Notes: generated by a model from the letters alone, not told the origin. Shown: positions 12,020 to 24,330, counted from the first letter of the stretch. The stretch: 64,000 nt of DNA from Gonapodya prolifera JEL478 (GCA_001574975.1 KQ965769.1:124001-188000); one strand, 5' to 3'. A program made the numbers and translations.

Positions 12020-13057
12020 GTGCTCGGGGACTCTCCCTTTCTTGCCTCTTACATACCTGTCTCTACCTGCCTCCACAGAAGGATCACCGGACCGTTCCCG
12101 CTCCAGCGCTTTCCCAAAATAAGTATTCTCTCCTGCATCTTCTCCGTCCTCCCTGCCAAAAGTGCCGATTCGTCGCGTGCACGTCCAAGGAACATCCAAC
12201 TGGCCACTGCTGTTCTCCCGGCTCTGTCGCATCAGCTTCGCATTCCACTTTCTGTCCTCCTTGCCCTTGCCAACGACCGCAAAGTGAACGTCGCAATCAT
12301 AATTGAGCGCGCTCTGAAGGGTCTTTGTCTCGGTTGCGGTCACCCCGAAGGCGCCCCGGTCTGTGGGAAATGCGCGAACGAACGGCTCTCACGACGCTCC
12401 TCTACCACTGTAAGGTACCCAAAGTAGCATTCGCCAAGGCATTTCGATTGTGCCATGGCTTCTTCGTCGAATCAGCGTTAGAGGCGTTCGAGGGGTATTG
12501 GATGATCCGAAGGCGTCGCTGCTGGTGCAACAAAGGAGGAACGATATCATGAACGACCTCGGATGGAATGGGTTTAAACCCGGCTCTGCGGCCAAAGACA
12601 TCATCAAACTGTTCTCGCTCCATCTGTCCTCCTCGGTTCCGGCACTTCGCATTGCTCTGCGCAACCGATTCACATACCGTCTGAAGGAAGACGTTCTGTG
12701 CAACAGAGACCAGTACCTCCCGAGAGAACCACTTGATCTCCCCGACCACCCCAATGCAGCCTTGTATACCAGTCCTACTCCCTTCTCTCCTACAGCCCCG
12801 AGGATTATCTACCACCAATGTTCTATATCATTTTCCCCGACGGTCTCAGGATTGAAGAGATGAGTACATCGTGCACGGCAACAGAATGGGCATCGACTAC
12901 CTGCTCGCCAAAGGATAGGGCACGTATCGCGTTGAACAAGAGATGGCGACCGCTCTCGGTTTGCCCCCCCCCGAAGGAGAAACCAAGTGGCACACGGGCT
13001 CGCAAAGACGGCCAGAAGGACAAGCGGAACGAGAAGCGTAAACGCGTGCAGTACTGA
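12020..13057 (+). CDS. Unrecognised gene with a small zinc-ribbon-like motif, probably disrupted
   Basis: A chain of segments reads like protein: LALANDRKVNVAIIIERALK, then CLGCGHPEGAPVCGKCANE (two CxxC pairs), then RNDIMNDLGWNGFKPGSAAK, a charged helix-like stretch, and YLPPMFYIIFPDGLRIEE. Short introns near 12414-12469 and 12764-12795 connect most of it. After about 12860 the best protein-like frame (EYIVHGNRMGIDYLLAKG, then TYRVEQEMATALGLPPP) differs from the preceding one and contains an in-frame TAG near 12927. The gene is either decayed or I have missed an intron. No family recognised. The 5' end is uncertain. Confidence 0.3.
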
Positions 13058-16000
13058 ATTGGTGAGTTGCGTGTTTTGTAATCAGTGCAAATCAGCTTCA
13101 TGTCGGTGACCAAATAATTTTCACTGGTTGCAGCTGCAACGAACCGTAAACCTGAAGAACTCCACTTCGGACGCCTTACCCTACGTGTTGCCCTCTGCCT
13201 GAACACATTTACATTTTTACCACAAGCGCTTTTATCCCACGATCATCACTTTTTACCCTCAACACTTGCACCAACATTCGCTTTTGCTTCTCTCTTCCAT
13301 GCAATTGCACGGGATTCGGTTTTGTCTCTTCGCCACTTGAATTGCACGCATGTTGCGCACTTGTTCGGCATCGGTTTTTGCCAACGTTTCTTCTGCATCT
13401 GGCTCGTCACGGACATTGATCTCCGGACTCGTAACCCCCAAGATTCCCATGTTATTGTTCGATCACAACACTTGCTTTTTGTCCCCCACGACTTGCTTTA
13501 GTAGCTAAGATAGCTCTTTAGCTATTACTGTATTAGTAATTATCACAATTAATGTCGTGCTCTTGTCTCCATTTTTCAACGCATCGCGAATCGCTTCTTG
13601 AGATGCTGGTACAATTACGATACTCTAAGGATCTTGAAGCTCGCAGTAACAACTTCGTCCTTGTCCAGAACGAAACGCATCGCCTCCCATCCTTTGATGA
13701 CGTCGGCAGCTCTCCCTTTGACTTTCAAAGTTTCGCCCACAGCTTGTTACGTATATAGTGGCAAGTGTAAGCCACGTCCTTGTTTTGTTTTACCTACCCA
13801 TTCTGATGAAGAGAGGCCTTGTCACTGCGGACGGGAACGGAACAGAATCTAAAGCGGAATATGACTCTGAAATATTCTTCTTGCAAGACTTCAAAGTGAT
13901 CTTACCGCCAATTTGCATTGAGAACTCGAAGATTCCCGCAAGTCCAACTCTTTCTTCGGTGACGACCTTGACAACAGAATCTGAGCGCATTGTTAGATTT
14001 ATTCAAGTCTTCCCACACTCGAACCTAATAATAACCAAATACGCGTATCGCGCGTTGTCATGTCGTTCAGCAATCAAATGATGTCACCGGTGATGGAACA
14101 CCGATCGTTACGGTTATTGACAACCAACTTGCACTCGGCGAGTCGCATCAATCCGGTGCCAAGGAGCAGCCAAAGAGGGAATGATCTCGGTTGTTATCGA
14201 GGGAGAGCCGGTCATGATCTAGTTGTGACTCTGCTCAGAAGTAAGACTGTCGATGGACAATGTGGAAAGTCGAAAAGCAGGTGTCAGTTGAGAATTTTCG
14301 GCACACCAGAGCCACCACAAGTTCTTTTCCCGCCACCCCCACGCAGAATCCAATATTCCGGAGAAAAGCCTCATGAAAAGCCATTGCATGACATACTCGC
14401 TCGTGTGTACTTGATTTATTTACCTTTTTCGGGCTTTGCTCTTTAGTCATAAATGGTGACGTTTTGAGTCGTTGCTGATGTCATATCGTCATACTTTCAT
14501 CGGTGACAAGCAGCACTCAAAAGTGTGAAAGTCATGTATGCAAGAATTGCTGTCACTGCAAACTCCTTTGCGATGTTTGCGGACGTCTATCAATTCAGGG
14601 GTGACGACATTTGAGCGGGACTCACCGTTATACGCCATTCGTAGATCAACATCTACAATATCAATATGCTTTTTTCATAACTCATTTCTTTAGGCCCCGC
14701 CGGAAAGTGGTTCACAGACCGACCTGCTCGGGCCAATTGTTGTGCTGGTTGGGTATGATATTATGAGAACGACCTCGCTGGTTCTTCGTGCTGAACTTGG
14801 ATAGCGTCCGCTCGACAAGAAATGTGAAGAAATTACGTCTCAAGGTCGCCTTTTCGTGTCGGCTACTGCTTCCCAATCACAACTTAATACGTCTGAATCG
14901 GTCGCCCTTGATTCGTGGCCAAAAAACAACCCAAATGACCCTTTTCAGTGCTTGTTGCAACTCAGTTTTCTGATTTATTCTCCTTGCGACTGAATAAAAA
15001 GTGATGTGATGTTGTTCAGCGATGAAATTATGTCACCTGTGAAGATGAACTGATCGCCACGATTTGTAGGTAAACCACATGTCGAGTTTCATCATTTTCG
15101 GTTCAGGAGCCATCTTCTTCTGTTTTTTGGGCTGAAGATGGAATATTTTCGTTGGCAAAAGTGCCTTGACAGAGCACATGCCACACAATCGACCCAGAAT
15201 GAATCGTCATGATCAGGCCTCCAGACGCCACAAATGCCGCGCACGTTATTCAATTTAAAATTGCGGACATAAATTGGTACGAATATTATGAATTATCGCT
15301 CCCCACCATCGAAATGTCCCTTCGAAGTATTCTCGCTTGTACATTAACAGAGCGTTTAACCTAAGTGTCCATCATCAGTCAGGTGCGGGAAAATTTCTAA
15401 TTTCCTTGACTGGTAAGCTCGTCACATATATGTATCCAACTCCAGATGGGTTGGGTTATCTGGATGTGTATCGTCGATATACGAGCACCAAGCAGTCTCT
15501 CCAGTGATGCAGTTGAGATCATCATATAGTATTTCTGGACAGTCCTTCGAAGGTATCGCAAGTATCGCCCTCACAAGCTCTCGGTTGGCAAAACAAGATT
15601 CGGTTCAAATCTTCCCGACAGCGGACAAATACATCCTTTCGCTTCTCGCTTCCTTTATCTTCAAGACACACCTACCATGACCACGGACGACCCTATCATT
15701 GCCGAGGTGCGCGCAAAGCGGGACGCATCAATCCCGGACGAGTGGAAACTCAAGGACGACTCACTTAACAAGTGCAAGATTTGCAAGGTCTGAAAACTCT
15801 ATTACGGATTGGCACACAAACTTTGAAGCTTCCAAAGGCACCAAAGAAGCAGCTGAGGGGAGTTGGAGTCTTTTCCTCCCAATTCACTCCAGAATTGTTC
15901 AGTCCTTGCCACCTCTTTTGCAGCAAGGGAGTCATTTGGGGTTCAAAAAGCACTGAGATTTACCTTTTTGCTGAAGATAATAAGCCAGCCAACACTGATA

Positions 16001-16780
16001 TCCCTGTTGGTGCACGTTGTCCAGCAGTTTCTCATTCATTCAGCCTTGAGTTATTGTTGGGCGTCAGGCACATCTTCTGGGTTGTGGAAGTCATTGGGGC
16101 ACAAGTTCAAATGAAAGATGTGGTCCAGAAATTTTCCTTAAGTGCCGTTCCGTGTTGTGGTCCGGTACGAGCGGGGACCACTTTGGGGGCAGGTCGTGTC
16201 CGAAAGATGTAATCGCCTGGGCTTTTTTGCCCGGAAATAATACAAATGTAGTCTAAGCGCCTAAACCTATATAGCCATGGGGCCTACCACATCCGGGCCA
16301 CACACTTCCAAACTCAATTTATGCAAAATAAGTTCACTCTGCAGAGAGAAAGGCCTCATCAATGGACAGGGTATCTAAGAGCTCATATCTTAAAACCATG
16401 TGGTCGTCCGATTTATGAAATTAAAAAATAGCTCGCCAGAAGCAAGCACAATAATTATGAACTATTCCGGTGTTCCTCGAGAACGGAATTTTGAGTGATA
16501 CAAGATAATGCCAAAACTGCCCATGCACGTGCGTTTGCTGCGCACCATTCTGAAAATTCGAATATCCTTGAAGTTGTGGCTGCGCACCGCTGCTGGATCA
16601 CTGCAAACGTGAGCATCAAAGAAGAGACCTCCGAGGCCTTCGAATCTAGCGCTTTCATCGGACTCCGCCTTACATCACTCGCCCGTCCGTGTTGTCAGTC
16701 AAAAGCGGGTCTCCTCGCCGTAACCGTCAGCAACTTCTCACCTCGCCAAGGTAGGCCATTCCCACCCAAACACCTGAGCA
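13058..16780. other. Gene-poor, AT-richer stretch with faint coding traces
   Basis: No intact recognisable gene. On the minus strand three pieces look protein-like and may be exons of an unknown gene or its remains: 13450-13259 (MGILGVTSPEINVRDEPDAE), about 13740-13610 (KGWEAMRFVLDKDEVVTASF) and 13990-13790 (VVKVVTEERVGLAGIFEFSM). A truncated amidase-like start lies at 15677. Two segments near 14058-14110 and 15012-15065 resemble each other (GTTCAGC then ATGTCACC), suggesting an old direct duplication. I see no terminal repeats, transposase or RNA gene. Confidence 0.4.
15677..15793 (+). pseudogene. Truncated amidase-like N-terminus
   Basis: A 38-codon frame from an ATG at 15677 includes the phrase AKRDASIPDEWKL, which matches the substrate-tunnel start of fungal general amidases and acetamidases (usual pattern KR..SIP.EW.L). 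It stops at 15793, and nothing downstream resembles the amidase signature core, so this is at best a 5' remnant of a roughly 550-aa enzyme. A coincidental short frame remains possible. Confidence 0.35.
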
Positions 16781-18355
16781 ATGGATTCTGACTCCATCGG
16801 GTGGGAAGCTCTCCTGGACCAATTGTGCCAACCGGATCACCTTGACGCGAACATGCCCTCCGCCGTTCGTGCAAACTCTATACATGTCCCTGCAAAGACC
16901 GCCAAGAGTCCTAGAGTAGCGGTTTGCCTTGCAGCAGCCGCTCTCGCTATCAAATCCATTCCAGATAAGAAGACAAATGCCGACGCTCCCCCCACTCCTC
17001 CTCCGAGTGAGTTGGACTTGGATTCACAGTGCCTATGGTCACTCGACAGTCATACGTTTTTTGAACTTGACTCGTGGCCAGAGGTGGTCTCTGCGGAGCA
17101 GCAAATATCGTCAGATGTGGCTTCAACTGATCAGCAAGTAACAGCGGAAGGGGATTTGGACACTCTACATAACGGCCTGACCGCTGAGGGTGAGGATGTG
17201 TGGTCGTTTGAGCCCAATTACATGGTTCCACTATCATTCGACGTGGATTTTATGGACACAGTCAACACTCAAGCGATTCCGGCGCTGCACAACGATGACA
17301 CTCCCGACGCACCTGCTGAACACGATGAGTTCGAAGCATGGACTGTCGACTCTGACGACGGAGAGGAGGTCGGTGCCGCCAATGGTCAGGACTCCCCTCC
17401 AACACCAGATCATTCTCCTGCCACAGCCTTGGCAGCCGACCTAGTACCCCAATGTGAGCTTTCCATCCACTCAGAATGGCTGCTTGACGACGGGTTGGTC
17501 TCATCCCCGTTTACGGCCCTCGCAGCGTTCGATTCGTCTTATGATTTGGCCATAGCAGAGTGCCAGACGCTGGAAGACGAAGAGGCCTTGCAACGTCTCG
17601 CCGTGGAGGATTGCGAAGTTCAGGAAGTATCACAACAACAACAGCTGGACGCTGAGCGTGAAAGCATCCAGGTCTATAAAATGATCCAGCCCGGATCCGA
17701 AGTGCGGCCCCATCCGGATTCAGCATCACTCAGTCTGGCCAACCCGTCTCTGGACTATCCGACACCTGCTTCGTCATCCGACCGCTTCTCGGTTGAACCC
17801 GACGGAACCATCAGCGGTATTAGTCTGCACGATATATCACCATCTCTCGCCTCCTCTCCTCCGCCTGACGGCTTGGAAATGCACGTGCGATTACCCACAC
17901 CCCCCGTCACCGAAATCGTTTCAGAAGTCGAGGAGGAATTCGTCAAATCATTTATTTGTCGCGCTGGGAGCCAAAGGGGACCCACTTCGAGTTGGATATG
18001 CACATTCCCTGATTGCAACAAGACCTTCACTCGCCGATACAATTGCGAGACACACACCAGAACACACATTGATGTTCGCCGATTCGCGTGCACGGTGAAA
18101 TGCCCTCGATCGGGCATGCAATGTGAGGCGAAGTTTGCACGATCACACGACATGAGGCGGCATATTGTGTCAGTGCATGGCGAAGGAGCAAAGCCTTGGT
18201 TGTGTCGGTGTACTGAGTGTCTCGTGGAAATCGCATCCGAGAATGCCAACAAAAGGAAAAATAAGGACACTGACGATGAGGAGGTTGAGGGTGGTCCGAT
18301 GAGGAAAAAGGGGAGGCCGAAAGGGAGGAAGAACAAGGGTGCAGTGGTTGCTTGA
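16781..18355 (+). CDS. C2H2 zinc-finger transcription factor with an acidic N-terminus and AT-hook-like tail
   Basis: Single-exon frame of 524 aa. Residues 1-400 are acidic and low-complexity (DSDDGEEV, LEDEEALQRL) with Thr/Pro-rich PTPPP and PTPDHSP patches, typical of an activation domain. Near the C-terminus are finger 1 (CTFPDCNKTFTRRYNCETH then THIDVRRF) and a longer second finger (CTVKCPRSGMQC, then EAKFARSHDMRRHIVSVH). A third Cys pair follows (LCRCTEC) but lacks obvious histidines. The end RKKGRPKGRKNKG combines an AT-hook core (GRPKGR) with a nuclear localisation signal. It should act as a nuclear regulator with unknown targets. The finger arrangement resembles fungal regulators with a C-terminal two-finger DNA-binding domain. 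Confidence 0.75.
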   Translation: MDSDSIGWEALLDQLCQPDHLDANMPSAVRANSIHVPAKTAKSPRVAVCLAAAALAIKSIPDKKTNADAPPTPPPSELDLDSQCLWSLDSHTFFELDSWPEVVSAEQQISSDVASTDQQVTAEGDLDTLHNGLTAEGEDVWSFEPNYMVPLSFDVDFMDTVNTQAIPALHNDDTPDAPAEHDEFEAWTVDSDDGEEVGAANGQDSPPTPDHSPATALAADLVPQCELSIHSEWLLDDGLVSSPFTALAAFDSSYDLAIAECQTLEDEEALQRLAVEDCEVQEVSQQQQLDAERESIQVYKMIQPGSEVRPHPDSASLSLANPSLDYPTPASSSDRFSVEPDGTISGISLHDISPSLASSPPPDGLEMHVRLPTPPVTEIVSEVEEEFVKSFICRAGSQRGPTSSWICTFPDCNKTFTRRYNCETHTRTHIDVRRFACTVKCPRSGMQCEAKFARSHDMRRHIVSVHGEGAKPWLCRCTECLVEIASENANKRKNKDTDDEEVEGGPMRKKGRPKGRKNKGAVVA

Positions 18356-19017
18356 ATGGGTTGGCGCTTGCGAGGGGAGCCCGTTGACACATCGATAATT
18401 CCCATCATCGGGTCTCTCCCTTTATATCATTCCCACGGACAGAATACGCTCTCTTATCGTTTCCACCAGGCCTAAGTGAACTTTTCTTCATGCTCCGAAC
18501 GCGGTGACAGTTTAACACTCGCTTTACACTTTTCGCGAGCTGTCCCATCCCTTACAGGGTCGTCGTTCCGGTTCCACTTGGCCTGTTCCTAATTCATACC
18601 CATTTGGTGATGTATTATAAAATTGGGTAAAACTTTCATGGTGAATCGAGCCTGTTCGGAATGCGTGTGTCATGAGTGTGAGTAGGATAGGGAAAAGGGA
18701 GTTCGGATTGTCCTCTATTGACACTTTTACATTGCGCTTCTCGGTGCGCACGCATTGGCGGGGGTGGTGACGTTTTATTTTGTTGTATATACAATAATTC
18801 GGACACTTTAGCATGGGGTTTGTGGTAAGAACGGGGTAAGACTCAGTTTTCTGCTGTTTAAATTACACACCCTATGCTCTTTTTGTTCTTTCAACGCAAA
18901 ATATCTCCAGGTCAGAGTTACTGGCTACGACAGCACAGAAATTAGTGTGACGACGATAGAGAACGACAACTGCTTCGAGAGCGCCCTTTACTGAAAAAAG
19001 GCGTTGCTACTTTCGAC
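18356..19017. other. Intergenic region between convergent genes
   Basis: It separates the C2H2 gene (plus) from the F-box gene (minus). Only short frames are present. The sequence is AT-rich with T runs consistent with 3' ends on both sides. No gene seen. Confidence 0.5.
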
Positions 19018-20692
19018 TCATACATTTACAGACATGCTGCGACTGTCTTGTTCGCACCCCTTCCACCACACAAATGTTCCCTGAGCAGCACCTCCGGGAG
19101 ATCCCCATACTCCTGCAATTCCACATGGCAATATCACTCCTTCATAGAGCCACATGTGCCTCCTATACCGCTTCTCCACACGCACAGTGCCACCAGAGGC
19201 CACGTCCCCCACCATCGTGTACGGGCCAACGCCGTCTTCACCCCCACCACGAATCAGATAGCTTTGAACAGCGTCCGGATGAGGAACGTTCCATTTCTCA
19301 CACGAGCGGATGGAGAATGTCATCATTGGATCCATTTCAGTTTCAGTGAAGGCACGATATTGGTAGAAGCCCTGCCAGGTTCCTAAGATGCACATTGGAA
19401 GAGCCAAAATGAAGTCGTAGATGTGTAATGTGAGAAAACGTTCGATCTGGGTTGCGGTCGTACGATTTGAGGTCACAGCATGCTGGAACAGAGCAAGTAG
19501 TCGAAGGTCTTTAGATAAAATGATTGCAACACTGGGACCAACCTCCTCCGAGTAGTCGCGGACCGTCGCGATTGCATCACGCAAAGTCCGCAATGCAACC
19601 CCCGAAAACTCCTCCGACACGATTCGGGTCATTGGGAGAGCGAAGGATTCCGATTGATCTTCACGCTGCGGTCCAGTGTGCCCCATCATGTGCTGGAGCC
19701 AGGTCCCAAAAGGAGAAGTATTTGGGGACGCTTTGGATACTGTATTCATTCGGCGAAGATGCACCACACGAAGCGCCGCAGCAGATGCCGCAAACAGTCG
19801 TACGACAGGCAAAGTCGCGCGACCCCGTTTCACAAACTCGAGGAAAGAAAAGTCAACTTCCATGATAACTCGAGGTGGGCAAACGTAAATACCGCCAACT
19901 GTAGTCCGTGAAATGTTATTATATAGCACCCTGACGCATCAACGGCGGTGTCATGAACTCACTTGAAACATAAAGAAGGGCCAGGATCCCAAGTGATGCC
20001 CCTAGGGTGGGTCCCCAACTCATGAGAAATCGCTCACGGAGTGTAGGTTCCTTTGCTGCTCTAACTTCTCTTCCGGCCGTTCCTTCGCCAACAGTATCAA
20101 GAAAATTCTGGCCATTCTGAGAGCACCATACCGCCGTCTCAACAGCCACATCGACCATGGAGGATCCCGAGGCCGTCCGTGCAGGGTTGAACAAGAACTC
20201 CACGTTACGACTCCCGCAGGCTGTTTCGGCCACAATCTCGACAAGGATTGCAATCTGCACAGGTGACAGTGATTCTATGTCGGTAAGAATGGCTTTCCTC
20301 AGAGCGTATCTATCATGAAACCTGCGGAAAACAGGAGAAAGTGCTCGCCAAGGGTGGGGGTCATTCGACGTCTCCGTTTCTGCTCCGATCGCAGCTACAC
20401 TAGAGGGCCCTTCAAGAGTGATGCTGAGAGACTCCAGCGTTGGCTCAGTATCGAAAACTCTCGTCCAGATGCCCCGATAGATTCTGCTGAGGTTTGACTC
20501 GATCTTTGAACGAATGCAGCGGTTGCTCTGCACGAGGCGGAGGACATCTGAGGCGGAGAGCCGCGATGCCACGTTTGCGATGAGCTCGCAGGGCAGCTCG
20601 TTCATTGGAACTGCGTGCAGAGAGAACCCGGCCACCCGGCACCCGCCTTTAGGAACTTGCAACCTAAATCCCGGGGAAAGGCGGACCAACAA
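19018..20692 (-). CDS. F-box protein with a C-terminal beta-rich domain
   Basis: Two exons: 20692-19963 and 19898-19018, with a GTGAGT...ACAG intron, in phase, giving 536 aa from the upstream ATG or 507 aa from the ATG at 20605 (MNELPCELIANVASRLSASD), which starts directly with the F-box and is the likelier start. A weak hydrophobic stretch (LGASLGILALLYVS) precedes the intron. The C-terminal 130 residues have the pattern GTWQGFYQYR, then SIRSCEKWNV, GPYTMVGDVASGGTV, KRYRRHMWLYEG and GIAGVWG. This repeated GxWxGxY / GxV.KxY beta pattern occurs in some fungal and plant F-box proteins and is presumably the substrate-binding part. Probable SCF adaptor. Confidence 0.7.
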
Positions 20693-20815
20693 TCGTTATT
20701 ACGATATTCTTACGGAAATTCGGGAGCGTTTTTTGTCAGACCCTCTTCAGTTGTACGTCGATTATCAAACCGTATTGAATATTCCCGCCAACAACGTACA
20801 TCGGCGATACGACTA

Positions 20816-22190
20816 CTATGCGAAGTAAACGGGATTCGGTTTGTACAGGTAAAATCTGTCTCCCTCGGTATCGGTGACTTCTGCGTACGATCCAACTGTG
20901 CACAAGACGAAGAAAGAATCCTTTGTGAGCACACTTTACACCAGCTGCGGAAGTCAGTCGTCTCTTACTTTGCTCATGAATGAGGGTTTCGCTGGTTATC
21001 ACCTCTCCTCCGTTCTCCGTGACAACTGCTTGCGATTTCGTAATGTCTGGCGTTGTGAAGTACAAGTTGATGTTCGACCTGGTCGGAGGGATTTGTCTTG
21101 GCTCCTTTCCCGCAGGTGCGAGCCGATCTGTGAACCACACAACAAATTTTTGCAAAGGGAGACCACTTGCTGTGGAGGAGGAAGGATGGAGACACAGAAG
21201 GTCGAAAGTCAGCCATACATTGGGGTGGACGCCGCAAATGAATGTCATCGTCAACTCACGAGTGATATCACCGTCCTTTCCTTCGGGGTACCAGAACAAC
21301 TTTCCGAACGCTTTCCACTCCTGCATTCTCAAGTCGAACAGCTTTTCGTAGAACGCCTGTTTGCGAGATGGGTTGTCGCAGGGGAGCTTGATGGTGACGA
21401 TAGGCGAGCCGTCGCCAGGCGCGAACAACCCCATTGATTGAGCCAGCGAGGTTGCTTGAGCGTCGGTGGATGGAAGCTCGTGTAGAAAGAGGTGGTTTCC
21501 TTCGGAGTCGGTGAACTCTGCGTCGAAGGAAACTACGAAGAATGTGTTTGTGAAAGTCCAGTTAAGTAGATAGAAAAGTGGCACATTGTCATACCTATAG
21601 GGGCGTTTGGAATCTGTGCAAGAAGCGAATGAGCAGGAAAGGAAAGAAACGAGTAAATGATCCATGGAGGTTTTGTTTGAACACATGTCATCAAGTACCC
21701 ACCTCTCTCCTCTCCCTGACCACCTTCCCTCCATGAGCCACAACCTTTTCCAAGGTTGCAAGGATATCTTGGACTGCAATGTTGATCTGAGGGCCTCCCC
21801 AAGCGCCATCTTCTGTCTTCGAGGGATAGAAGCTCCCACCGAGCAAGTGAGTCCCTGTGGGCGAAGCGTTAACAAAAAGGCGTATTAATCGCGCTAAGAA
21901 GGCTGCTGTACCTTCAGTCTTCTTGGGATTTGTCGGGGACCACAATCTGCAGTCCGGGCTGACTGTCTCCCGAATGTGCCAACCGAAGACCGCTGTATAG
22001 AAAGCGCACGCCCGGGAGAGGTCCTAGCAGCATGTAATTGATGCGTCCGACATTTTGACGGAGATAGTCGTGAAATCGCAAACCACAGTAAGTACACTCC
22101 GCCTTGAGTGATCGTCGATGGCAATGAACATACCTTGACGGGGATTTCCACGTGGCGAATGATTCCCAAAGACGTATCAGATCCAGTCAT
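20816..22190 (-). CDS. Tandem VOC (glyoxalase/bleomycin-resistance fold) protein
   Basis: Seven exons join in phase: 22190-22134, 22023-21912, 21854-21703, 21613-21595, 21532-21260, 21169-20969 and 20895-20816, 297 aa. Module 1 runs IRHVEIPVKDLSRACAFYTA and VFGW through INIAVQDILATLEKVVAHGG to the metal-site-like FDAEFTDSEGN. Module 2 runs PIVTIKLPCDNPSRKQAFYE through INLYFTTPDI and GGEV to SYAEVTDTEGDRFYLYK. Each module shows the beta-alpha-beta-beta-beta signature with FYxxxF and a terminal (A)E.TD.EG. The first His and last Glu of the VOC metal site are present in module 1. In module 2 the first strand has Lys (TIKLP) where His is usual, so that site may be altered. Substrate unknown; small cytosolic enzyme or binding protein. 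Confidence 0.8.
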
Positions 22191-22744
22191 GATTGTCGAT
22201 TGAACGCTATTGAATCCTGACGAGTCGTGTGGGGAACTTTAAATTTAGGTCCTTTCATCCGAGTGCGCGTCAGGTGGCGTTCTTCCGCACCAAGGCCAGG
22301 GCGACCGCAGAGCGGAAGAATGCTCCTTCTTTGCGCAGTGCATATGAACGGAAACTATCGTATTAGGTCTAAAACATCTATCACTATTAGTGTTTTGGAA
22401 ATGAGGGGCCAGTTCGATGTTCCATGTCCCAATCCCCCCCATCACGGCCTGGTGAAGTGAAATTATGCGATATCATCTGGTGTTGTATACCTTTAAAATA
22501 CGGTCCACATTAACTTCGACATGTTGATTATTACGTGTTGATCTTTCTTCACCACATCCCAGCCCACAACCCGATGGGTTTGGAGACACCCCTGGGTGTC
22601 CGCGTAGTCGGCGAACAACGATTTCCAAGGGATTATGGCAGGGCTGTCATGGCAGCCAACTGATGGTAAGATGGTGAATCATCTCATACGCAAGTGCCGG
22701 CGCCTTGAGACAGACCAGCCCAGAAATATCGGGCGAGCAAATTC

Positions 22745-23551
22745 TCATACCCGCCCTGATATCCACTTTTCTACTTCAGCTTCCGCCTTGGGCCAGACAG
22801 TCTCGTCGAGTACTTCTAGCTCTTTACGGGAGAACTTCGCCAGCACGTAACTCGAAACGTCCGAAGGGCTGTTTAAAGGTGGACGCGAGATGCCGATTCT
22901 GAGGCGTGGAAAGGACTGAGATGAAGGCGATATTATATAAGATCAGTTACTCGGACTTGGAGCGTGTTGAGCAGAAGAGGTGAGCTTACGTCGAGTCCAA
23001 GGTGTCCGATTACCGACTTGATACCATTGTGGCCCCTTTAGAGAAGCGGTAAGGTCCAAAAATTGCACCCAGACCACAGCCAAGCTGTCGACGCACCCTG
23101 AAGCACCACCCGTTTTCATCGAAACCTTCCCCAATTCACGTTCCATCTCGTCGTGAACAATCAACACATTGTTTTCCCATCCCGGTCCATTCCGCCTCAA
23201 GTCCAGCTTCCGAACCATTTTCCCGACGCTCCGCCCGCTTTCGTTCATGAATTCGCGGGGTTTGAAGAGTGCTACTTCGACCGTAACATTCTCCCTTTGC
23301 CGGGATATCGAACTCGTGTAGGAGGATATCCATCCCCCGACAGACGAATCGAGAATCCACTGGGAGGTGGGATGTCCGGTGCGGAAGTAGTCCACGAACA
23401 TTTGTCCGACCGAGTGGCGGGTGTTGGGGAAGGTGTAGTTGCCGAGACCAACGATCTGGGCGCATGGGGACGAAGATGGGGGATGTCACAGTGAAGATCG
23501 TGTCACTTGAAAGGAAATCAGATGGTCATCACTCACGAGAAGGCGCTTCAT
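22745..23551 (-). CDS. PTH1: Peptidyl-tRNA hydrolase (bacterial type)
   Basis: Four exons: 23551-23537 (only five codons), 23455-23097, 23035-22990 and 22915-22745, giving 196 aa, the normal size. It releases peptides from prematurely dropped peptidyl-tRNA, usually in mitochondria in fungi. Motifs: LLIVGLGNYTFPNTRHSVGQ with the catalytic His (TRHSVG) and Asn (GLGN), FMNESGRSVGKM, the HDEMERELGKV block with the catalytic Asp, and GGASGGHNGIKSVIGHLG. No clear mitochondrial presequence is visible because the protein starts MKRLL directly before the first strand. The tiny first exon is supported by a GTGAGT donor and a CGCCCAG acceptor. Confidence 0.92.
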
Positions 23552-23844
23552 TGGAGTCGACGTGGTTTTTTGGATATCCAGTTCAATTCCACCGGCTAAA
23601 CTACCGGTACTAACACGTCAAACTTTGACAAGAGTGACTTCTAAAACCGAGAAGAGGCGACGGATGCCAGACGATAATTCAAGGCAGCATGAACGGGATA
23701 AGATTGGACAACTAACCACGACAAAGATTCGTCGGCTTCCCCCGGAAGTTTGGAAGTTGGTACTTGTGCTGCGTCCTACTGGGGTATTCAGATCTCCGTC
23801 GCGAATGTTACACCTTGCGTCCATGCGATTAAATGGGCAATTAC

Positions 23845-24330
23845 TGAAGGAATGAAGCGCAAGTGCGAAGGAATGCTCGTCAATTAAGTTGCACAGATAA
23901 GGCGATAAGCCGGCGTCGACCAGAGCTTACCTTGCGACTCAGGAGCCTTTCATCGACCAGGCGCTCACTTTATCTGTGCCTAGGAAAACATACCATACCC
24001 GAAAGAGTCAAGTGGGAGCGGAAGCATTCGTCTTTCAGCAAGTTCCAAGAAACAGAATCACAGCCCACTCTCTGACTTGACCAAAAGGATTCTCCTCGGC
24101 GTCCGGAAACGATGCAACCGCAGCTCAGGTATGGGCATATCAATCAAACTTGAGGATGTTGAGAGGACTTTAGAACACGCGGAGAGCGCGACAGTCGTGG
24201 GCTTATGGCTGTGGTGAGGAGTGGCGACCAACGAGGAGAGGTAGTCTGCGTTATTTGAGGTCCGAACGGCAGTTTGAAACCAAATTGGCTTGATCTTTGT
24301 TCGATGAGTCATTCGTGTCGTCAAACACCG
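23845..24330 (-). pseudogene. Copy A: 5' fragment of the PGAM-family gene
   Basis: This matches the first two exons and introns of the intact gene at 61635-59557. The end of exon 1 reads RTPRRILLVK against RPRKIILVR in the intact gene. The second exon is recognisable (SERLVDERLLSRK against SERQVDDTLLSRM), but the RHGES catalytic motif is destroyed. Similarity ends near 23845, inside what is intron 2 of the intact gene. The duplicated block was therefore cut there. Confidence 0.75.

Noticed and set aside
15772-16212. 146-codon plus-strand frame
   Set aside because: Composition is unlike protein and has no motif. Overlaps the truncated amidase start in another frame.
20736-21875. 379-codon minus-strand frame without introns
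   Set aside because: It reads through five introns of the VOC gene. Family motifs are restored only by splicing.
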